From: Pseudomonas ekonensis
GTDB lineage: Bacteria; Pseudomonadota; Gammaproteobacteria; Pseudomonadales; Pseudomonadaceae
Reading direction: 5' to 3'
NCBI RefSeq assembly: GCF_019145435.1
Contig: NZ_JAHSTS010000001.1
Span: 2,060,001 to 2,124,000, forward strand
DNA length: 64,000 bases
In this document: piece after piece, positions 23,879-31,937 of the stretch
How the letters are laid out: each line of letters begins with the position of its first letter
Numbering within the stretch: the first letter of the stretch is position 1
Translations under genes and position numbers: made by a program
The notes under the pieces: generated by a model
What the model saw: only the letters and a program-made list of their open reading frames with translations
The model's database searches: none
Told to the model about the DNA's origin: nothing

Positions 23879-24292
23879 TCAGGCCGCGCCGGCCAATGCC
23901 AATGTGGCCTGGGCGTACTTTTGCCGGGGAATCAGCAGCTTTGCCGGCGCCTGGATCCATTGTTCGGCCAGCGCCAGGGCGGCGCTTTCCGCCACGCCGT
24001 AGCAGCCGGTGCGCTCGAAGGCGATCTGCGACTGGTGGCTGAGGCGCGGCCGGTAGCCGGCCAGTTCCGCGCTGCTGAAATACAGCAAGGGCAGCGCCAG
24101 TTGCGCGGCCAGTTCCCGCAAGCCGGGCTCGTCGCGTTTGAGGTCGATGCTGGCGAGCGCCTTGACCGCCGCCAGTTCGATGCGATGGGCCTGCAGGGCC
24201 TGGTCGAGCAGGGCCCGCAGGGTGGCGGCCGGGCAGCCGCGCTGGCAGCCCAGGCCGACCACCAGGGCCGGCGCTGCGCCGTCAGCGGTCAT
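23879..24292 (-). CDS. cobE: Cobalamin biosynthesis protein CobE (CbiG C-terminal type)
   Basis: A 137-residue protein matching the CobE/CbiG C-terminal domain: VVGLGCQRGCPA at the N terminus, LASIDLKRDEPGL in the middle and a GVAESAALAL segment near the end. CobE is required for aerobic cobalamin synthesis; its exact chemistry is poorly defined. The start ATG overlaps the cbtA stop as ATGA (24289-24292), so translation is coupled to the cobalt transporter gene. The open frame continues upstream inside cbtA but has no support as coding. Confidence 0.92.
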   Translation of the reverse strand: MTADGAAPALVVGLGCQRGCPAATLRALLDQALQAHRIELAAVKALASIDLKRDEPGLRELAAQLALPLLYFSSAELAGYRPRLSHQSQIAFERTGCYGVAESAALALAEQWIQAPAKLLIPRQKYAQATLALAGAA

Positions 24293-24990
24293 GCGTGGCG
24301 TTGGCCTTCGCCGTTGCGGCGGAACAGCCACGCGCTGATCAGGCCCAGGGCCAGCCAGAACGCGACGTTGGTCAGCTGCGAGGCGATCTTGAACTGCGCT
24401 TCCAGCGCCTGCGGTGCCAGCATCGAGTGCACTTCCGGTTGCGGTGCGCCGATCACGTGGGGCACGGCGAGGATGGCCGCGCCGAGGATCTTCATCAGCC
24501 AGTTGCGGCTGAAGGCGATCAGGGCCAGGCCCACGGCGGTGGACGCTGCGGTGCCGATCCACCAGGTCTGCCGCGAGGCCAGGTCGGCGGCGGCGGTGCC
24601 GGGCAGTTCGGGCGGCAGGCCGAGGGTCGGCGCCAGCACGAAGGTGGCGTAGCCGGCCAGGCCCCAGAGCAGGCCTTGTGCGGTCCTGGTCGGTGTGCGC
24701 AGGGTGTAGAGGCCGGCCAGCATCAGGGCGAAGCCCACGGCCACCACCAGGTTGCCGCCGGTGGTCGACAGCACGCGCTGCCAGCCGTCTTCCGGCTCCC
24801 AGGCTTCGGCGTCGTGGGTGTGGGCCGGGGTGCCGGCGGCGTGTTCGTGGACTTCGGCCGCAGGTTCAGCCTTCTCGTAGGTCTCGGCCTGCAGAATCAG
24901 CGGGGAGACCCAGAAGCTTTGCAGCAGGGTGAGCAGCAGGGCGGCCAGCAGGCCGGTGAACCCGGCGGTCCGGGCAATGCGCTTGATCAT
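24289..24990 (-). CDS. cbtA: Cobalt transporter subunit CbtA
   Basis: A 233-residue integral membrane protein with about five or six hydrophobic helices and a His-rich periplasmic loop (EVHEHAAGTPAHTHD, near 50-65) suited to metal capture. This is the CbtA family, a predicted B12-regulated cobalt importer acting with CbtB. ATG 24990 gives the usual MIKRIARTAG start; a GTG at 25011 is in frame but overlapped by the cbtB stop region. It lies between cbtB and cobE, all behind a cobalamin riboswitch. Confidence 0.93.
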   Translation of the reverse strand: MIKRIARTAGFTGLLAALLLTLLQSFWVSPLILQAETYEKAEPAAEVHEHAAGTPAHTHDAEAWEPEDGWQRVLSTTGGNLVVAVGFALMLAGLYTLRTPTRTAQGLLWGLAGYATFVLAPTLGLPPELPGTAAADLASRQTWWIGTAASTAVGLALIAFSRNWLMKILGAAILAVPHVIGAPQPEVHSMLAPQALEAQFKIASQLTNVAFWLALGLISAWLFRRNGEGQRHA

Positions 24991-25001
24991 GTCGGCAGGT
25001 C

Positions 25002-25199
25002 TCAGTGGCACGGGAACGCGGCGCTGTGGCGGGTATCGTGGGCGGCGTTGTGCACCGCTTCGATGTGCGAGAACCCGGCGAAGTAGACGAGGCAGGCCCC
25101 CAGGATCGACGCGCAGACGGCGGCGGTCAGGCGTTGGCTCAGGGTGGTGGTGCCGGCGGAGCTCTTGTCAGTGCTGCCGGTGCTGGTGATGATCGACAT
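25002..25199 (-). CDS. cbtB: Cobalt transporter subunit CbtB
   Basis: A 65-residue protein with one membrane helix (LTAAVCASILGACLVYFAGF) and a short C-terminal His-rich tail (HIEAVHNAAHDTRH...CH), the signature of CbtB. It is the first gene after the cobalamin riboswitch at 25328-25490, so cobalt uptake is predicted to be shut off when B12 is abundant. ATG 25199 is preceded by GAGGGAAGC, a fair ribosome site. cbtA begins 12 bases after its end. Confidence 0.93.
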   Translation of the reverse strand: MSIITSTGSTDKSSAGTTTLSQRLTAAVCASILGACLVYFAGFSHIEAVHNAAHDTRHSAAFPCH

Positions 25200-25327
25200 G
25201 GCGCTTCCCTCTGTGGTGTCAGCGGGTGAATAGAGCGCATGGAAACCCTGCGGGACGGGCACGCAGGGTTCGAACAGCGCCCGCCCACCGCGGGTTTGTT
25301 ATGTTCAGCGGCGCAGGTGCGCGCTGT

Positions 25328-25490
25328 GCGTTGCGGGCCGGTCTCCGGGCTCGCGAGGGGTTGGCGTCGGCCGACCTGCAAGCGTCACCTTCCCATGCCG
25401 CAGGCACAGTGGATCTGACGCTTCGCTCGCTTACCGTTGCGGGGGCAGCACCGGACTGACATGGCCTTGAAGTAAAGCACATGATTCACC
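25328..25490 (-). promoter_or_regulatory. Cobalamin (AdoCbl) riboswitch for cbtB-cbtA-cobE-cobM
   Basis: On the minus strand the leader contains the B12-box and neighbouring conserved pieces: GGTGCTGCCCCCGCAACGGTAA (minus strand, read across about 25455-25433), ATGGGAAGG near 25390 and GAGCCCGGAGACCGGCC near 25335-25352. The order and spacing fit a cobalamin riboswitch. A downstream hairpin (AACCCTGCG...CGCAGGGTT, 25245-25270) may be part of the expression platform. Exact 5' and 3' limits are approximate. Confidence 0.93.
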
Positions 25491-25572
25491 GGTTTCCCGT
25501 TTCACCCTGTGAAGGGCACCCGTAACAAGTTGTGTAGGAGAGCATGGGCACACGATCCGAGTCAATCGACGG

Positions 25573-25899
25573 CTAACGCACGGCCAGCAGAACGTAGGCG
25601 CCCAGCGCGATCAGAAACGCGTAGTAGGACTTCATGCGCGTCAGGCCCAGCAGCCAGGCCAACGCCACAGGGCCGATCCACAGGTGCGCCGACGGCTGCT
25701 GGCCGGCCAGCGGTTGCAGCGAACCGGCCAGCAGGCTGATCAGCATCGCCACGGAGGTGTATTTGCCCAACCGGTCGATGAACGCCCGGGCCCCGCCGGA
25801 CAAGCGTTCGACATCCACCGCCAGCGGCAGCAACCGGCAAGTGGCGGACACCAGCGCGCAAATCAGCACGTACAGCCAGAACACACTAGGCTCGGTCAT
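25573..25899 (-). CDS. AzlD-type small subunit of amino-acid exporter
   Basis: A 108-residue membrane protein with three to four hydrophobic helices, matching the AzlD family, the small partner of AzlC in branched-chain amino-acid (and analogue) export. It overlaps the azlC-like gene by 14 bases and is the last gene of the minus-strand operon that begins near 32002. In this setting it probably helps export the product of the upstream enzymes. No terminator is evident before the cobalamin riboswitch, which lies 83 bases downstream on the same strand. Confidence 0.85.
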   Translation of the reverse strand: MTEPSVFWLYVLICALVSATCRLLPLAVDVERLSGGARAFIDRLGKYTSVAMLISLLAGSLQPLAGQQPSAHLWIGPVALAWLLGLTRMKSYYAFLIALGAYVLLAVR

Positions 25900-26584
25900 A
25901 GGCGTAACTCGTCAGGACGGTCACCGCGAGCACCGCCATCAGGCTGATATCCCCCAACCACAGCAGGCTGGCCGCGGCGGCGAGTCCGGCGATCCACTGT
26001 GCGTGCAGGCTGTGCCGGTCGCGGGCCATCTTGCCCAGCGAAGCGCTGATGAAAATGGCGATCACCACGCTGACATGCTCCATCAGCCCGTTGTCGGCCA
26101 GGCTGGCGAAGCCGTAGCCGGCGGCGGTGCCGAGCAGGGCGGCGGCGTACAGCGCAAAGCACACGGTGTTGGCGTAGGGGCGGCTGACCGGCCCTTGTTC
26201 CTTGCGGATCGACATCAGGGTGAAGGCCGCGTTGGCCATCACCGCCAAGGCCGGGACAAACGATTTGACGGAGCCCTTGAAGCTGGACTTGAGGCTCAGG
26301 GTGAACACCAGAAAACGCAAGTTGATGCTCAACGCCGAGACCAGCACGCCGAATGCGTTGAGCAGGTGCGCCGGCGTCTCCAGCAGCGTCAGTTGCAGCG
26401 GCGAGGCCATCACCGTGCCGCTGAACACCACCATCGACGGCAGATCCAGGCCGTGGCGGCGGCCGAGCATGCCGATCAGGGTGAAGGTCAACAGCAGCGA
26501 GAACACGAACGGCAACGCATCGCGCAGGCCGGTCGTGATCTCGCTGTGGGCGGCCGGTTCGGCCAGCGCGGACTCAACCGGCAT
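25886..26584 (-). CDS. AzlC-type amino-acid exporter large subunit
   Basis: A 232-residue inner-membrane protein with about six to seven hydrophobic segments. The LRDALPFVFSLLLTFTLIGM start, VVFSGTVMASPLQLTLLE and LSINLRFLVFTLSL segments match AzlC (PF03591), where the S-G-...-A-x-P-x-Q and LN-x-R elements recur. ATG 26584 lies within the end of the TIM-barrel gene (11-base overlap). Known relatives export branched-chain amino acids or 4-azaleucine. Here the neighbours (hydroxylase, SHMT-like enzyme, ligase) suggest an unusual amino-acid product as substrate. Confidence 0.87.
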   Translation of the reverse strand: MPVESALAEPAAHSEITTGLRDALPFVFSLLLTFTLIGMLGRRHGLDLPSMVVFSGTVMASPLQLTLLETPAHLLNAFGVLVSALSINLRFLVFTLSLKSSFKGSVKSFVPALAVMANAAFTLMSIRKEQGPVSRPYANTVCFALYAAALLGTAAGYGFASLADNGLMEHVSVVIAIFISASLGKMARDRHSLHAQWIAGLAAAASLLWLGDISLMAVLAVTVLTSYAYDRA

Positions 26585-27491
26585 GGGCGCTTTGCCGTGC
26601 GCCGGCCAACAGGTCTTCGACACCGTCCTTGTAGGCCAGCGCCTTCTCCAGGTAGTACTCGGTGGAGAAGCGCGGGATGAACTCCTCGACCACGGCCACG
26701 CCGCGGTAGCCGTTGACGGCGAAGCGGTTGAGCACATCGCTCAGGCGCAGGTTGCCTTCACCGATGGGCAGGTGCTGGTGGTGGGTGTCGTTGAGGTCGG
26801 CGATGTGCAGGTGACGGGTCACCGGGGCCAGCTCGGCGATGGCCTGGAACAGGCTTTCGCCGTAGGGCATCAGCGAGCACAGGTGCGTCACGTCGATGGT
26901 CACGAAGCAGCCGGTCTCGCGGTGGAAGCGCAAGTGCTCGCCGACGCTGAACACCGGGAACTTCGGCCGCTGGCCGCCCATGTTCTCCAGGCACAGGTCG
27001 ATGCCCCGGGTGTCGACGCGCTGTTTGACCTCGTTGATCGCCACGATCAGGTTGTCCAGCAGTTCGGTGTTTTCCAACTGGTCCTTGTAGCCCGGATGGA
27101 ACGTCACGCTGGTGGCGCCGGCCTGGCGCGAGAAGTCCACGGCGGCGCTCAGGCAGTCCACCGCCTGGCCCCGTTCGACCGGATCGGGCGAGCACAGGTT
27201 GTACTGGCGGCCCCACCAGCCGGCGTGCACCGTCAGGGTGATGCCGTTCTGCTCGGTGAAGGCGCGGACCTGCCGCGCCAGTTCGCTGCGTTCCTCGACG
27301 CCGAGCGACCAGAACACGGTCTCGGCGTCTTCGCCGATCTCGAACTCCACGGCCTTGAAATGCCTGGACAGGTCGGTGATCGACCCGAGGATGTCCGCCG
27401 GGTTGTCGTACACGTTGGTGGAAAAGGAGATCAGCGGAAAGTTCGGGCTGATCGGGCCGTCGATGTGGAACAGGGTCTCTTGGGTGCTCAT
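26574..27491 (-). CDS. TIM-barrel sugar-phosphate isomerase/epimerase-like protein
   Basis: A 305-residue protein of the AP-endonuclease-2/xylose-isomerase-like TIM-barrel family. Metal-binding-type acidic and His residues are seen in VTFHPGYKDQLEN, IDLCLENMGGQ, FVTIDVTHL, HLHIADLNDTHHQHLPIGEG and AVVEEF, each at a barrel strand end as expected. Family members isomerise or epimerise sugars or act as metal-dependent lyases and epimerases on small polar molecules, so the reaction here is unknown. ATG 27491 overlaps the stop of the ATP-grasp gene as ATGA, and the gene overlaps azlC by 11 bases, so it is a core member of the operon. Confidence 0.85.
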   Translation of the reverse strand: MSTQETLFHIDGPISPNFPLISFSTNVYDNPADILGSITDLSRHFKAVEFEIGEDAETVFWSLGVEERSELARQVRAFTEQNGITLTVHAGWWGRQYNLCSPDPVERGQAVDCLSAAVDFSRQAGATSVTFHPGYKDQLENTELLDNLIVAINEVKQRVDTRGIDLCLENMGGQRPKFPVFSVGEHLRFHRETGCFVTIDVTHLCSLMPYGESLFQAIAELAPVTRHLHIADLNDTHHQHLPIGEGNLRLSDVLNRFAVNGYRGVAVVEEFIPRFSTEYYLEKALAYKDGVEDLLAGARQSAHAG

Positions 27492-29908
27492 TGCGCCAGT
27501 CCTTGGGTGGTGAAACGAGGATGGGAGATCGCGGCGCCGAAGACGTTCGGGTCGTCTTCGGCGGCGCAGGCCAGCAGCACGTAGCCGTGCCGGTCGGCGG
27601 AACGGCGGATGGGCCGGCCGAACTTGCCCTGGTCGAGCGTCGCGCGCAGGGCGAAGGGGTGCCGCAGCAGTTGGTCGCGCAGGCGTTCGGGGTCGGTCGT
27701 GCCGTCGGTCTCGATGTAACGGATCGCCATTTGCACGAACGCCTGCTCGGGGGCCGGCAGGTCGGTGCCGGTCATCGCCGCCAGGGTGCTGGCCGCCAGG
27801 TGCACGCCGGTGGTTTTCCAGACCATCTCCCAGATCTGGTCGCCGCCGAAACGGGTCTGGGTCTCGATGAAATGCAGGCGCGCTCCGTCGAGCTTGACCT
27901 CGGTGTGCGCCGGCCCCCAGCGGTTGCCCATGCGTTCGAGCAGCCACAGCACCGCGTCTTCGATCAGCGTGCGGCTGGCCTCGTCCAGGGCGGCCGGAAA
28001 GTCATGGCCGGTCTCGACATAGCCCGGCGCGCCGCTGGTGTGCTTGCGGGTGATGCCGAGGATCCGGTGGCGGCCGTCGAGGCTCAGGGATTCCACGCTG
28101 TATTCGTCGCCGCCGGCGAACGCTTCGATCAGGTTGCGGCCTTGCAGCGGCAGGGCGTCGACGTCTTCGGACCGGTTGACCGCGTAGACCCCTTGGCTGC
28201 CTGAACCGCTGACGGGTTTGACGATCGACGGGCCGTGGCGTTCGACGAAAGCGCGTACGGCCTCGGCGCTGTCCGCCGCCGCGCTGTGCAGTTCATAGGG
28301 GCTGCCTTGCAGGAGCCGGCGGAACAGCAGCTTGTCGCGGCTGACCTCGACGCTGCGCACGCTGTTGTGGGGGATGCCCAGCCGTTCCCCTAGTTGCGAG
28401 GCCGGCAGCAGGCCCAGTTCGGAGAACGACACCACGGCGTCGAACGGCCGCTGACGGTGCAGGCGTTCGACCGTGTCGCCGTAGCCGGCCAGGTCCGCGA
28501 TGTCGGGCGTCAGCACCAGCGCCGCGTGTTCGCGTTGATAGTCCGACAACTGGTCGGGTTGCTGCACCAGGGTGAAGTGGAAGCGGTGCGCGGTGTCCCA
28601 GTCCAGCCCTGAATCCCGCCCGCCGATCAGCAGGATGCGTTTGGCCGGTTCGGGGTCGGTGCGCTCGCCGTAGACGTCGATGTCCGTGACCGCCAGCAGC
28701 GATTCGCGCAGCCGGGCGGTGTCGGGCTGGCGGAACTCGACGTACAGGTAGTTCTGGAACCCGTTGCTGGCCGGGCCGATGGCGTCGCCCGGCGCGGCGT
28801 AGGCGTACCATCGCTGGAAGCCCGGCACGCTGCGCAGGCACCGGGCGTGATGGAGGCCGTCGTAGGTGCGATGGGTGCGGGCGAAGGGCGTGGCGATCCC
28901 GAACGGCTGCGGGACGTCGCAGGCAGGCGGCAGCGCTTCGCCGAACAGGGCGCGGTGATAGCAGACATCCAGCGGCAGTTGCCACGCCTGGCGGATCACG
29001 TGGATCCGGCTGCCGCCGGGCCGCGCGCCGACCTCCAGCACCCTTGGCCCGCGTGCGGTGAGGATGAACTCGACATGGGCGAACGTGCCCTTGAGGCCGA
29101 GGGCCTGCACGGCGTCGTGGGCCAAACGGTGGCAACGCGCTTTGAGCGACGCATCCGGTTCGATGGTCGAAGGCGTGTAGCGGGCGAAATGGTGGAAGTC
29201 GTCCCGGCCGATGTCGACCCCGGCGATCACATCGACGATGGGAAAGCTGCTGATGTTGCCGTCAGGACCGATGGCGCAATCGATGGAATGGTTGGAGCCG
29301 TGCAGGTATTCCTCCAGCAGCAGCTGGTCGGTCTCCCGCTGTTTGCCGGCGACGTAGCGTTGCAGCGCCGGCCATTCGCGGCGGCTGTAGTCCAGCAGTT
29401 CCTGGCGGTCGCGGATGCAGCGCACGAACAGGCTGCTGTACAGGTTCGAAGGCTTCAGGACGAACGGGTAGGGCAGCGCATCGGGTGCGGCGAGCAGTTC
29501 GTCGATGCCCGTTTCGCGGGAGATCACCTGCAGGTCAGGGTTGGCCGACGCCTGGAAGCGCTGGCGCTGCAGCACCTTGTCCAGCGTGTGCTCGACGTTG
29601 CGGTGCAGGTGCGCCAGGGCCGGCACCGCCGCGCACAGGCGGCCCGTGACGGCGACATAGCCTTCTCGGAAGTTCAGCACACTGGTGAAGCCGTGCTCAT
29701 CGAGCAGGCGTTGGGTCAGGTCGATCAGTTCCGGGGTCAGGCCTTTGGAAAAGTCGTAACGGGCTACCGGCGGCACCTTGGCCGCGTCGGCGATCTTGCT
29801 GGTGGCGCGGCTGTCGGCGATCAGCAGCGGCGTGATGCCTGCGGCGATCAGGCCTTCGTATTCGCCGTCGCGGATGTTGCCGACAATCAGGCAAGCGGCT
29901 GCGCTCAT
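27488..29908 (-). CDS. Tandem double ATP-grasp amino-acid/peptide ligase-like protein
   Basis: An 806-residue protein made of two consecutive ATP-grasp units. Unit 1 (about 1-400) has FVLKPSNLYSS, LLLEEYLHGSNHSIDCAIG and AHVEFILTARGPRVLEVGAR. Unit 2 (about 410-806) has SIVKPVSGSGSQGVYAV, EAFAGGDEYSVESLSLDG, GYVETGHDFPAALD and LHFIETQTRFGGDQIWEMV. The ETGHDFPA and EVK...IET elements are those of ATP-grasp_4 L-amino-acid ligases and carnosine-synthase-like enzymes, which form an acyl phosphate and then an amide bond. Both units keep Lys and the acidic Mg/ATP residues and may both be active. It overlaps its neighbours on both sides as ATGA. Likely role: joining two amino acids, or an amino acid to another amine; substrates unknown. 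Confidence 0.85.
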   Translation of the reverse strand: MSAAACLIVGNIRDGEYEGLIAAGITPLLIADSRATSKIADAAKVPPVARYDFSKGLTPELIDLTQRLLDEHGFTSVLNFREGYVAVTGRLCAAVPALAHLHRNVEHTLDKVLQRQRFQASANPDLQVISRETGIDELLAAPDALPYPFVLKPSNLYSSLFVRCIRDRQELLDYSRREWPALQRYVAGKQRETDQLLLEEYLHGSNHSIDCAIGPDGNISSFPIVDVIAGVDIGRDDFHHFARYTPSTIEPDASLKARCHRLAHDAVQALGLKGTFAHVEFILTARGPRVLEVGARPGGSRIHVIRQAWQLPLDVCYHRALFGEALPPACDVPQPFGIATPFARTHRTYDGLHHARCLRSVPGFQRWYAYAAPGDAIGPASNGFQNYLYVEFRQPDTARLRESLLAVTDIDVYGERTDPEPAKRILLIGGRDSGLDWDTAHRFHFTLVQQPDQLSDYQREHAALVLTPDIADLAGYGDTVERLHRQRPFDAVVSFSELGLLPASQLGERLGIPHNSVRSVEVSRDKLLFRRLLQGSPYELHSAAADSAEAVRAFVERHGPSIVKPVSGSGSQGVYAVNRSEDVDALPLQGRNLIEAFAGGDEYSVESLSLDGRHRILGITRKHTSGAPGYVETGHDFPAALDEASRTLIEDAVLWLLERMGNRWGPAHTEVKLDGARLHFIETQTRFGGDQIWEMVWKTTGVHLAASTLAAMTGTDLPAPEQAFVQMAIRYIETDGTTDPERLRDQLLRHPFALRATLDQGKFGRPIRRSADRHGYVLLACAAEDDPNVFGAAISHPRFTTQGLAQ

Positions 29909-31185
29909 CGGCAGGACTCCTCGTCGAAACTGTAGTGAACCCGGTTCAACCGGTGACAGATGTGGGCCAGGCGGATGCGGTCGGCGGCGTTGACGCTGTC
30001 CGTCAGCACGTTGCGGATGATGTGGGCGAGGGCGTCCAGGTCTTCGCCGGCGATCCCCAGGCGGGTGATTTCCTGTACGCCGAAACGCAGGCAGTCGCGT
30101 CCGTCGATGCGCTTGTTGTTGACCCGTATCCCCAGTTCGTTGAGCTGCTGCGCCGCGTGCTGGCTGAAGGCGCCTTCGAGCAGCAGCATATGGGTGTCGG
30201 TGGCGTGCGCCGTCCAGCCCGGCAGCCCGGCCAGCGCAGCGTGCAACTGGCGGGCGTTGGCGCACATGCGTTCGGCGTAGGCCTGGCCGTGGCGCTCCAT
30301 CTCCATCAGGGTGACGAACAGTTGCAGCAGGCCGGGCAGGTTGGGGGAGGACACCAGCGCACCCCCGACGTTGTGTTCGATCTGCCGGGCCAGGTCGGCG
30401 CGTCGGCAGACGATCAGCGCCCGGTGCGGGCCCGGCAGGGATTTGTGGGTGTTGCCCTGGAGGATGTCCGCGCCTTCATCGAGCGGGTTGGGGTAGGCCT
30501 GGCCGGCGATCAGCCCCAGCGTGTGGGAGGCGTCGCAGATGATCAGCGTGCGGTCGAGGCCGCGCCGGTTGAGCAGCTTGCGCAGCGGCCTGACGGCGAT
30601 CGCCCGGGTGGTGAGGCCGTGGTCGAGCAGCACGGCGGCCGGCGGTTGCCCGAGTGCCTGAAGTTGCGCATCGAAGGCGTCGAGATCGATCTGGCCGTCC
30701 GTGCCGAGCCCGAAAAACACGCTCTGCCGGCCGATCTTCTGCACCAGCGGCCCGGTGGCGAAATGGCCGCCGCTCTCGGGCGCCAGGGACATGACGATGT
30801 CCCCCGGCACGCTCAGCGCCGCCAGCACGCTCAAGGTGCAATGGACGCCGGACAGCACGCGGTACTCGACGAACTCGGCGTTGAACATCGTCTGCGCGGC
30901 CCGGGTCGCGAGCGCCTTCAGCGTTTCGACCTCCGGAAAGTGCTCGACCTGCATCCCGCCGAACTCGGCGGCGTAGCGCTGGCCGGCGATCGGCCGGACG
31001 TTGAACAGGTAACGGTCGTAATGGCGGTTTTGCCCCAATGCCCGGGCCGTGTCGGACAGCACATTTTCATTGGCGGTCAGGGACACTGTCGAAGTTCGGC
31101 GCGCCAATGCCTCTTCGAACTGTTCGATAATGAAACTGTGCGCGCTGGGCGCGACGGAGGGCACTGCATAAGTTGAATGGTTCAT
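29905..31185 (-). CDS. SHMT-like PLP-dependent enzyme
   Basis: A 426-residue fold-type I PLP protein related to serine hydroxymethyltransferase. The cofactor lysine motif is GNTHKSLPGPHRALIV (Lys near 246), close to THKTLRGPRGG of SHMT; the N-terminal TANENVLS corresponds to the SHMT ASENF region, and LLDHGLTTRAI and IICDASHTLGLIAG follow the family plan. Several SHMT positions differ (no typical SGxxAN in the N-terminal region), so it is probably not the housekeeping GlyA but an aldolase or transaldolase acting on an amino acid, such as the beta-hydroxy amino acid enzymes of secondary metabolism. It follows the dioxygenase gene as TAATG and overlaps the ligase gene as ATGA. Confidence 0.85.
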   Translation of the reverse strand: MNHSTYAVPSVAPSAHSFIIEQFEEALARRTSTVSLTANENVLSDTARALGQNRHYDRYLFNVRPIAGQRYAAEFGGMQVEHFPEVETLKALATRAAQTMFNAEFVEYRVLSGVHCTLSVLAALSVPGDIVMSLAPESGGHFATGPLVQKIGRQSVFFGLGTDGQIDLDAFDAQLQALGQPPAAVLLDHGLTTRAIAVRPLRKLLNRRGLDRTLIICDASHTLGLIAGQAYPNPLDEGADILQGNTHKSLPGPHRALIVCRRADLARQIEHNVGGALVSSPNLPGLLQLFVTLMEMERHGQAYAERMCANARQLHAALAGLPGWTAHATDTHMLLLEGAFSQHAAQQLNELGIRVNNKRIDGRDCLRFGVQEITRLGIAGEDLDALAHIIRNVLTDSVNAADRIRLAHICHRLNRVHYSFDEESCR

Positions 31186-31937
31186 TAGTAATCCGCCAGG
31201 TCGAAGTCGATGATCAACATGTCGCGAGTGCTGCGATTTGAACTAATGCCTAACTTCTGCAGTGGGGAAACTTCATGCAGAAGTATTCGGTCATTCAATA
31301 CGACGGTTTCCAGGTAGTTCGTCAAAGTTGCGCTGAAAACATTGTCGCCGTTTTCATTGAATATCCGGCTTTCGCCGCCGATGACGTGCTGGCGCTGGAT
31401 CAGGTGCTGAAAGACGAAATCGTGGCCGTCGCGGTGACGGCCTTCGGGGGTGGCCTGGCCGTCGCGGGATTCGTCGCACAGGATGCGGAACTGATGGCAG
31501 GTCACCAGCCAGTCGCGGTGGCCGACCGCCAGGTCCATCAGCGCCAGGTCCGCCGCCAGCAGGCTGCGCAGCACGGGCGATGCGGTGAAGGCCGGCTCGC
31601 TGTGCGCATAGGTGCGCTGGACGCCGCCCAGCAGCGGGTTATGGGCCTGGGCCTGGAAGAAATGGCAGTCGTCGAGGGGCGTCCAGTGGCGTTCCCGCTG
31701 GCGGTACTCGAACTTGCAGATGCGCCGCTCGCGGCGGCCGTTCTCTGCGTTCAGGTAGGTGTCCGGCGGCAGGTTGTCCCAGGTGCGGTCGAAGGCGCGG
31801 CACGCTTCGCGGCCCAAAGACGCCACCTGCGCCGCCGGAAAAACGGCGCTGTCGGCGTAATGGTCGTTGCGCAGCCGCTCGGACAGTTCGAACAGCACGG
31901 CACTGCCCGGATGCCCGATGGCGCTACCGGCGCTCAT
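31185..31937 (-). CDS. 2OG-Fe(II) dioxygenase, free amino-acid hydroxylase family (PF10014-like)
   Basis: A 250-residue protein resembling the family of L-isoleucine 4-hydroxylase (IDO), which hydroxylates free L-amino acids using 2-oxoglutarate, O2 and Fe(II). The iron triad is visible as HRD (EGRHRDGHDFVF) and a distal His in ILLHEVSPL, with Arg in STRDMLIIDFD suited to 2OG binding; RQHVIGGESRIF lies between. ATG 31937 overlaps the stop of a 22-codon reading frame as ATGA; the alternative GTG 31985 has no ribosome site. The stop overlaps the SHMT-like start (TAATG). It probably makes a hydroxy-amino acid for the following enzymes; the substrate cannot be read from the sequence. Confidence 0.85.
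   Translation of the reverse strand: MSAGSAIGHPGSAVLFELSERLRNDHYADSAVFPAAQVASLGREACRAFDRTWDNLPPDTYLNAENGRRERRICKFEYRQRERHWTPLDDCHFFQAQAHNPLLGGVQRTYAHSEPAFTASPVLRSLLAADLALMDLAVGHRDWLVTCHQFRILCDESRDGQATPEGRHRDGHDFVFQHLIQRQHVIGGESRIFNENGDNVFSATLTNYLETVVLNDRILLHEVSPLQKLGISSNRSTRDMLIIDFDLADY

Noticed and set aside
25244..25270. A stand-alone terminator downstream of the amino-acid operon
   Set aside because: The hairpin lies inside the cbtB leader after the riboswitch with only three T residues, so it is better read as part of the riboswitch expression platform.
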